Shown here piece by piece: positions 5,755 to 10,788 of a DNA stretch of 10,788 bases; the stretch's first letter is position 1; the number at the start of each line of letters is the position of its first letter. The translations under genes were made by a program, and so were the position numbers. The stretch spans positions 1 through 10,788 of the forward strand of contig JANBTH010000836.1 in assembly GCA_027578815.1 (NCBI GenBank). Reading direction: 5' to 3'. The DNA is from Coemansia sp. RSA 1804. Taxonomy: Eukaryota > Kickxellomycota > Kickxellomycetes > Kickxellales > Kickxellaceae. The notes under the pieces are model-generated. The model was given only the letters and a program-made list of their open reading frames with translations. It was not told where the DNA came from and ran no database searches.

Positions 5755-7362
5755 ATGGTGCTGAATGAGCTCGGTGCGCGGATTAACGGCGCGCTTCAGG
5801 CGCTTTCCAGAGAGCCGGTGATTGACGAGAAGGCGCTGGATGCGCTATTGCGGGAGCTCTGCGGCGCGCTGCTTGAATCGGACGTCAATGTGCGACTAGT
5901 GCAGCAGCTTCGCACAAATGTGAAGAAGCGCGTGAACATGGAGGAGCTTGCGTCGAGCAGCAACAAGCGCAAGGTGATCCAGGGCGCTGTGTTTGAGGAG
6001 CTGTGCAGTCTGGTGGATCCAAAGAAGGAGGCGTGGACGCCGCGTAAGGGAAAGCAGAACGTTGTGATGTTTGTTGGATTGCAGGGAAGCGGAAAGACCA
6101 CGTCGTGCACTAAGCTTGCGTCGTACTACAAGCGCAAGGGTATGAAGGTCGGACTTGTCTGCGCAGACACGTTCCGTGCCGGTGCGCTTGACCAGCTGAA
6201 GCAGAATGCGTCCCGGGCGCACATTCCGTACTACGGGAGCTACAGCGAGGCCGACCCCGTGCAGATAGCAATGGACGGCGTGGCGATGTTCAAGAAGGAC
6301 AAGTTTGACGTCATTATAGTTGACACCAGTGGACGGCACAAGCAGGAGGCCGAGCTCTTTGCCGAGATGGAGCAGATAGCGGCGGCCGTCAAGCCCGACA
6401 ACACTATCTTTGTAATGGATGGCACGATTGGTCAGGCTGCCGACTCGCAGGCGCGCGCCTTCAAGGAATCTGTTAACATTGGCTCGATTATCATTACCAA
6501 GATGGACGGCCACGCCAAGGGCGGCGGCGCAATCAGCGCTGTTGCTGCCACAGAGAGTCCGATTGTGTTTATTGGAACCGGTGAGCACATGCACGATCTG
6601 GAGCGGTTTTCGGCGCGGCCGTTTGTCAGCAAGATGCTGGGCATGGGCGACCTCTCGGGGCTTGTGGAGACGGTGCAGGATATGCATCTGGAGAAGAACG
6701 AGGACATGATGAAGAACCTTGCCAAGGGCGTCTTCACGCTCAAGGACATGCGCGACCAGCTGGAGAACATCCTCAAGATGGGGCCGCTTAACAAGATCAT
6801 GGGCATGATGCCCGGTATGTCGCCCGAGATGATGCAGGGCTTTGATGCCGACGAGAGCACCCGTCGCCTGCGCAGCTACATGTGTATCTTTGACAGTATG
6901 ACCGAGAAGGAGCTGGTCAGCGACGGGAAGCTGTTTGATGACGAGAAGCGTCTGCGTCGCGTGGCTATGGGCTCCGGCGTGCGTACCGTTGAGATCCAGG
7001 CGCTGCTCTACCAGCATCGCCAGTTTGGCCAGATTGTCAAGAAGATGGGCGGCCCCAAGGGAATGCTGGGCAAGATGAATCCGAACGCAATGCAGCAGAT
7101 GGCCAAGAACCCCGGATCCGTCAACCCTGCCATGCTCAAGCAGATGGGCGGCATGGGCGGCATGCAGAAGATGATCCAGCAGATGGGCGGCATGGGCGGT
7201 GTGCAGAACATGATGAAGCAGATGATGGGCGGTGGAGGCGGCGGCGGCGGCGGCGGAGCTGGAGGCATGGGCAACATGCAGGAGATGATGTCGCAGATGA
7301 TGAACAGCATGGGCGGCCTTGGCGGGATGGGCGGTTTTGGCGGTTCTGGTGGACGTCGGTAG
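5755..7362 (+). CDS. SRP54: Signal recognition particle 54 kDa subunit, SRP54
   Basis: SRP54 is the GTPase that binds signal peptides emerging from the ribosome and docks with the SRP receptor at the ER. The 535-residue protein (human 504) starts MVLNELGARINGALQAL, the four-helix N domain. The G domain follows: P-loop GLQGSGKTT (108-116), DTFRAGA (138-144), DTSGRHKQE (190-198), and TKMDGHAKGGG (248-258), the specificity and closing motif. The M domain begins near 330 with the signal-peptide finger loop KMGPLNKIMGMMPGM (341-355). The SRP-RNA-binding helix-turn-helix includes RRVAMGSGVRTVEIQALL (401-418). A long Met/Gln/Gly tail (430-535) includes a run of nine or more glycines (492-501) and ends GGRR. 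All GTPase motifs are intact and no intron is needed. The ATG has A at -3 only if 5752 is counted (GAGC-ATG), a good context. Plus-strand neighbours are allantoinase and RPF1. Confidence 0.98.
   Translation: MVLNELGARINGALQALSREPVIDEKALDALLRELCGALLESDVNVRLVQQLRTNVKKRVNMEELASSSNKRKVIQGAVFEELCSLVDPKKEAWTPRKGKQNVVMFVGLQGSGKTTSCTKLASYYKRKGMKVGLVCADTFRAGALDQLKQNASRAHIPYYGSYSEADPVQIAMDGVAMFKKDKFDVIIVDTSGRHKQEAELFAEMEQIAAAVKPDNTIFVMDGTIGQAADSQARAFKESVNIGSIIITKMDGHAKGGGAISAVAATESPIVFIGTGEHMHDLERFSARPFVSKMLGMGDLSGLVETVQDMHLEKNEDMMKNLAKGVFTLKDMRDQLENILKMGPLNKIMGMMPGMSPEMMQGFDADESTRRLRSYMCIFDSMTEKELVSDGKLFDDEKRLRRVAMGSGVRTVEIQALLYQHRQFGQIVKKMGGPKGMLGKMNPNAMQQMAKNPGSVNPAMLKQMGGMGGMQKMIQQMGGMGGVQNMMKQMMGGGGGGGGGGAGGMGNMQEMMSQMMNSMGGLGGMGGFGGSGGRR
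7226..7264 (+). repeat. GGN/GGC repeat in the SRP54 tail
   Basis: A run of GGC/GGT/GGA codons encodes the polyglycine stretch in the Met-rich C-terminal tail of SRP54. At the DNA level it is a near-perfect GGC microsatellite flanked by related GGCATGGGC units (from about 7144), so it is a likely site of length variation. Confidence 0.8.
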
Positions 7363-7747
7363 AATAGCCGTTCTTGTCTTTTTTCAAAGTTTTTCTTATT
7401 GTCGGATTCTTCTAGACTATTGATCTCTGTGGATCTGTCTGACCTTAAGGTGGCCGATACGCCTTGCAAATGCACCATCGACCACAACCCCTTGCGCCAG
7501 GCTGATTTCGATTGATAGCCTCTCTGATCTGATTTTTCGTGATTTATAGATCATACTTGTTCTAAACTTTTTTTTTCTCCTTTCTCTTCTCAGCAAACAT
7601 CTACTCTTGCCTTGTCTTTTTAACCATCGTCTTCTGAGCCGTTATTTTTCTGCTATTCAGCTTTTTTAATGTTCAGGAATAACACCACCGCATCCTAATC
7701 GCACACTCTAGCCTCTATCACAACGTTCTCCCCACAAACTTGCTGAA
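7363..7747 (+). other. Spacer: SRP54 3' end and RPF1 promoter
   Basis: This 385-base gap has no recognised gene. The SRP54 frame happens to stay open for 50 codons past its TAG (7363-7512, then TGA). The second half of that stretch (about 7447-7505) is richer in G/C than its surroundings, but resembles nothing I know. From about 7555 the DNA becomes T/CT-rich (for example 7568-7595, ending TTCTCAG), then a short A/C-rich leader precedes RPF1. This pattern fits an RPF1 core promoter; no TATA box stands out. Confidence 0.35.
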
Positions 7748-8674
7748 ATGTCGTCGGGAAAGAGGCTCCCTACAATCGAGCCGTCGTCCATCAAAAACAA
7801 GGCCAAGCGGGGGGAAATATTTCTCAAGCAAAAGCATGAGAAGGCCAAAGCCAAGCGACAGCGGCGCCTGGAGCTGAAAAAGGAAGAGAAGGACAACCCC
7901 GAGCTCCACGAGGCACGGCTGCGCGAGAACGTGCCAGTCACCCAGGAAACCACACGCGAGTTCGATGAGGCCGTAGTCGCCGCCGATGACGGCGAGGTGG
8001 CAAAGGAGGAGGAGGAAGACGAGTTTGCACAGTATTTCAATGGACAGGCGCCAAAGGTGCTGATCACAACCACGCCAAACGCTAGCAAGTCCACGATTGG
8101 CTTTGTCAAGGAACTGGTGTCGGTTATCCCGAACCTCGAATACGTGAAGCGCGGCAAGAAGTTTGCGCTCCAGCAGATCATACAGTTCTGCAGGAACCGC
8201 GAGTACACTGACCTGATTGTCGTTACTGAGGACCATAAGGAACCAACACACGTGACTATCGTCCACCTACCCAGCGGACCGACCGCGCACTTCCGCTTGA
8301 CACGGATCAAGGGCGGCAAGCAGATCTCGGGCCATGGGCGGGCAACGTCGCATTATCCCGAGCTGATCCTCAACCAGTTCACCACGCGTCTGGGCCACAC
8401 TGTTGGTCGCATGTTTGCTGCGCTATTCCCGCAGGTACCCGAGTTCCAGGGCCGCCAGGCTGTGACTTTCCACAACCAGCGTGACTTTATCTTCTTCCGC
8501 AGACATCGCTACGTGTTCCGCAGTGGTAAGCGTGTGGATCTGCAGGAGATTGGGCCTAGGTTTACCCTGCGTCTTCGGTGGCTGCAGAAGGGTCTTTATG
8601 ATCCGACCAGTGGCGAGTACGAATGGATGTACAAGGCCGATCTGGAGACCAGTCGCCGGAGAGTCTTCCTCTGA
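7748..8674 (+). CDS. RPF1: Ribosome production factor 1, Brix-domain protein Rpf1
   Basis: Rpf1 is a nucleolar assembly factor for the 60S ribosomal subunit that acts in pre-rRNA (ITS/25S) maturation. The 308-residue protein (yeast 295) has a basic, lysine-rich N-terminus with coiled-coil character (KNKAKRGEIFLKQKHEKAKAK, about 16-48) suited to nucleolar import and RNA contact. An acidic stretch (73-94, with EEEEDEF) precedes the Brix domain, about 101-285. The domain starts PKVLITTTPNASK (102-114) and contains PTAHFRLTRI (178-187) and GHGRATSHYPELILNQF (195-211). It also contains GRQAVTFHNQRDFIFFRRHRY (235-255), the sigma70-like RNA-binding motif, and GPRFTLRLRWLQKG (269-282). The C-terminus, SRRRVFL, is typical of the Rpf1 branch, distinguishing it from Imp4, Brx1, Rpf2 and Ssf1. 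The ATG at 7748 has G at -3. No intron is needed. Confidence 0.96.
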   Translation: MSSGKRLPTIEPSSIKNKAKRGEIFLKQKHEKAKAKRQRRLELKKEEKDNPELHEARLRENVPVTQETTREFDEAVVAADDGEVAKEEEEDEFAQYFNGQAPKVLITTTPNASKSTIGFVKELVSVIPNLEYVKRGKKFALQQIIQFCRNREYTDLIVVTEDHKEPTHVTIVHLPSGPTAHFRLTRIKGGKQISGHGRATSHYPELILNQFTTRLGHTVGRMFAALFPQVPEFQGRQAVTFHNQRDFIFFRRHRYVFRSGKRVDLQEIGPRFTLRLRWLQKGLYDPTSGEYEWMYKADLETSRRRVFL

Positions 8675-8897
8675 TTTTGCTTGCGTGTGCTGCGGGTGTC
8701 CTTGTGGGAGGCGAAGAGCAATTTTTACTTTTGCTTTACTTTGTTTGGATTAATATATTTGTCATTGAGCTGGGCCGATTGGCTTCTCCTTTATTCCTTG
8801 CACTAAGGTTATTGCTGGTTACTTCCCTGCAACTGCGGGTGGAGAGATGACAGCAATCGGCAGACTCCGGATGCACCAGGACGCCATAACCTCTTGT

Positions 8898-8916
8898 TCT
8901 GTGTAGCGAACACAGA
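8898..8916. repeat. Short perfect inverted repeat
   Basis: TCTGTGT and ACACAGA flank a 5-base loop, AGCGA, giving a perfect 7-bp stem. It lies about 225 bases past the RPF1 stop, in otherwise featureless DNA. No poly-T terminator follows it, and no function is proposed. Confidence 0.6.
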
Positions 8917-9242
8917 CAACTGGCAAGAAACATATGCATGCTGACGGAATGGCATGTACAGCCGTTTCTTCTGCATTGATTCAGGGAGATGACGAGAGTA
9001 GAAACAACAACAGCGTTCATTCTGCTGTGCCATCAGAGAACTCTGTCGTATTTTGCTATTCATACCACAGCCAAAAAAGAAAATAATTAGAACCTGAGGT
9101 TTAAAGGCTTGTGGGATGGTTAGTACCTGTCGGATCAATGAGGAATATTTGAAATGTTGCAAGTTTTTCTGTTTTAGTGTATTCGTTTAATGTGTTGTGA
9201 AAACACAACCTGTTTCTCTCTCGCGAAAAGACTTGAAATTAC

Positions 9243-9377
9243 ATGTCTTCCACCAACATCAAGGCAATTATTATCTTCTCCGTTCTGTTGACACCATTCA
9301 TCGCCATTTTTATTGTTTTCTTTCTTTCTTCCACTCATGAAAGACAAATTTTTTATCTGGACGGAAAGAAGAGATGA
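9243..9377 (+). CDS. Possible 44-codon small membrane protein ORF
   Basis: The ATG at 9243 opens 44 codons ending at TGA (9375-9377). The peptide starts MSSTNIKAIIIF and carries one predicted membrane segment (about residues 6-28), then a short charged tail (HERQ..., ending DGKKR). Several early codons are G/C-ending (TCC ACC AAC ATC AAG), as in the real genes here. Against it: T at -3, no recognised homologue, and T-rich DNA readily yields hydrophobic chance ORFs. I do not recognise it and assign no function. Confidence 0.15.
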   Translation: MSSTNIKAIIIFSVLLTPFIAIFIVFFLSSTHERQIFYLDGKKR

Positions 9378-10018
9378 ATGCCTGTCCTCCACGACCTGGA
9401 ACGTATCATGCATGCGGCTTTGAGGCTTGAATGCGAGTTGTGGAAAACATTGTGAGCATAGAAAAACCTGTTTGGTCTTGTTTCTCCTCTTTTTCTTTCT
9501 TCTCCGTCTCATTTATTCTCTGTACCGAGTATTGTTTTCCCTCTCTCTGTTCTTGTTGCTTTTATATTTTACCCTTCTTGACTTGCTTTTCTTTTACAAT
9601 TACTTTTTCTATATTATACACACGACACCCGGGGCTTGACTGTTTGCCATTTCTTGCTCATTTGTTGGCCATTACGCTAACCGACTGGGATTTAGCTTGC
9701 TTGCACTTACTGGACCACCTCCGCAGGGACACAGCGCATACGCACAGTCTATCCGGCATTATTGTCTTTTTTCTTTCTTCAACCCGAACAAGGCAAAGAG
9801 TACGACCTGTGGGAGCTTTCTTTATCTCTGGACCTTGTTACCTTTGTACAGAGAAGGGAGGAGGTATTTTCTTCTCTTTTCTTTTTTCTCTTTTGTGGCA
9901 CAGACATTAGGCGTAATCGAGCCGTGCTATCCGTTCCCATCAGCTGTCCACAGGCAGATAAAAAACAACAAGCATTCTTGTGGGCGCTGCTGACCTGGAC
10001 GCGCCACACAGCCCAACA

Positions 10019-10140
10019 TATAAATTATACCGACGCGGTCTTCCTTTTTTCACTTTAATCACTCTCTCTTTACTTCTGCCCCTTCTCCGCTCTTCTCTAT
10101 CTCTCCAACTTTTTTCCCTTCTGGAGCTGCTCCCCTTTTC
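10019..10140 (+). promoter_or_regulatory. Candidate core promoter: TATAAA plus CT tract
   Basis: TATAAA at 10019-10024 is followed after about 15 bases by about 100 bases of almost uninterrupted pyrimidines on the plus strand (10037-10140), ending CCCCTTTTCAG. A TATA box followed by a CT tract is a classical fungal initiation arrangement. A donor-like CAAG|GTAACT sits downstream at 10211-10220, so a 5' UTR intron is possible. The gene it would serve lies to the right of the window. This is inference from composition and spacing. Confidence 0.4.
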
Positions 10141-10788
10141 AGGTCACATAAAAGATTGTGCTTTTTGTTCCTTATATTTCTTGCTGGCTTTGGCGTCTGA
10201 CCGACTTGTTCAAGGTAACTATTAACAAGAATCACTTGTTCAATTCCTTTTCTGTTATATTAAGGAACCCTAGTTTGTCTCTACGCTTTCTCCTATTAAT
10301 ACCCCCTGGATGTCTACACTCGCTCTCATCTTGCCATATGTGGCATCTGTTCTCTGTCTCAGCAGCTACAGTCAATGTTCATGATCTAGCAGACGTGAAA
10401 TGGCAAATAGAGATGGTGTTGCTGGGCATGACTTTGCATGTTATTTATCGTGTGCTTTTATATTCTTGATTATGATATGTGAGCCTGTCGTTTTTGAGGT
10501 AAACCTCTTTAGCCTTGTACTTTGACAAAGAAATGCCAAGTATTTCTAAAATGTTAGCAGATTTTGCTCCCCCCCCCCAGAACGCCCTTTTAAAAGAAAG
10601 AGGACCACAATGAAAAAGGCAGTGTATATGTTTTCCACTCTTGCTTTTTTCTCCTGACTATAAAGCAAAACAAAAAGGGGGGGTGGATGCAACCTTTTTT
10701 TTTTTCTTCGAAGGGGTATCCGTTATGCTCTCATCGCATTCGTTGAGTGGAGTCTGTTTTTTTAAACTTGCATATCAACTGTGGATAT

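Larger units (their letters stand above)
8675..10788. other. 2.1-kb gene-free right end, probably upstream DNA of a gene beyond the window
   Basis: No reading frame resembles a known protein. The first part (8675-9240) is mixed-composition DNA with a 7-bp hairpin (8898-8916) and a 50-codon ATG ORF (8934-9086). From 9243 there is a 44-codon hydrophobic ORF. Pyrimidine-rich tracts on the plus strand dominate 9476-9620 and 10037-10140. An ATG frame of 159 codons (9431-9910) is open here, but its Phe/Ser/Leu/Cys composition is what CT-rich DNA produces by chance. Further right there are homopolymers: C10 (10569-10578), G7 (10677-10683) and T11 (10695-10705). TATA-like sites lie at 10019-10024 and 10659-10664. 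CT tracts on the plus strand suggest transcription to the right. Confidence 0.5.

Noticed and set aside
9431..9910. 159-codon ATG-started plus-strand frame, Phe/Ser/Leu/Cys-rich
   Set aside because: It lies in CT-rich DNA, where stop codons are rare by composition. It has a weak start context (T at -3), no recognisable domain, and low-complexity stretches that track the pyrimidine runs.
10175..10260. GTTCAATTC at 10238-10246 resembling a tRNA B box
   Set aside because: The flanking bases do not form a T stem, no acceptor stem pairs, and no A box lies at the right distance.
10379..10600. Small ORF with a possible intron (GAG|GTAAAC near 10497, acceptor TTAG near 10557)
   Set aside because: The spliced product is only about 50 residues with poly-Pro from the C10 run and no recognisable content. 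The GAGGTAAACCTC donor region is also just a quasi-palindrome.
1..10788. Mobile elements, CRISPR arrays, defence or toxin systems, viral sequence
   Set aside because: I found no transposase, reverse transcriptase or integrase motifs, no spaced direct repeats and no terminal inverted repeats with duplications. All recognised genes are eukaryotic housekeeping or metabolic genes.

Overview
This window looks like nuclear DNA of a fungus. It carries six protein genes. Five have uninterrupted reading frames and short intergenic spacers, and the sixth (eL41) is cut by the left edge. Coding regions favour G/C at third positions, most strongly in the allantoinase and SRP54 genes. The spacers are T- and CT-rich, as in fungal promoters and leaders. 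The mL60-type mitochondrial ribosomal protein and the Deg1/Pus3-type pseudouridine synthase fit a fungus. The near absence of coding introns would suit an early-diverging lineage such as Kickxellomycotina, but that placement is an inference from overall style and was not tested.

Layout from left to right. Positions 1-70 (minus) hold the 5' part of the tiny ribosomal protein gene RPL41 (eL41). It appears to have an intron in its 5' UTR (about 71-412) and a TATA box near 494-502. Positions 885-1217 (plus) encode mitochondrial ribosomal protein mL60 (yeast MRPL31 family). Positions 1646-3376 (plus) encode the tRNA pseudouridine-38/39 synthase Pus3/Deg1, with two candidate starts that would give proteins with and without a mitochondrial presequence. 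Positions 4009-5463 (plus) encode allantoinase (DAL1 type), with a GGCAA tandem repeat in its upstream spacer. Positions 5755-7362 (plus) encode the SRP54 GTPase of the signal recognition particle. Positions 7748-8674 (plus) encode the Brix-domain ribosome assembly factor Rpf1. From 8675 to the right edge (2.1 kb) I see no convincing gene. That stretch has a TATA box followed by a strong CT tract near 10019-10140, and it is best read as the upstream region and perhaps long leader of a gene beyond the window.

Five of the six genes serve translation: cytosolic ribosome (eL41), ribosome assembly (Rpf1), mitochondrial ribosome (mL60), tRNA modification (Pus3) and co-translational targeting (SRP54). 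Allantoinase, a purine-nitrogen catabolic enzyme, is the exception, and no other allantoin-pathway gene lies in the window. The genes are separate transcription units, so the grouping may be coincidence.

I found no mobile element, CRISPR array, tRNA, rRNA or defence-type system, and no clear candidate for an undescribed system. The points most worth a second look are the overlooked eL41 gene with its 5' UTR intron, the dual-start arrangement of Pus3, a Cys/Gly-rich insertion in allantoinase, and the long gene-free right end.
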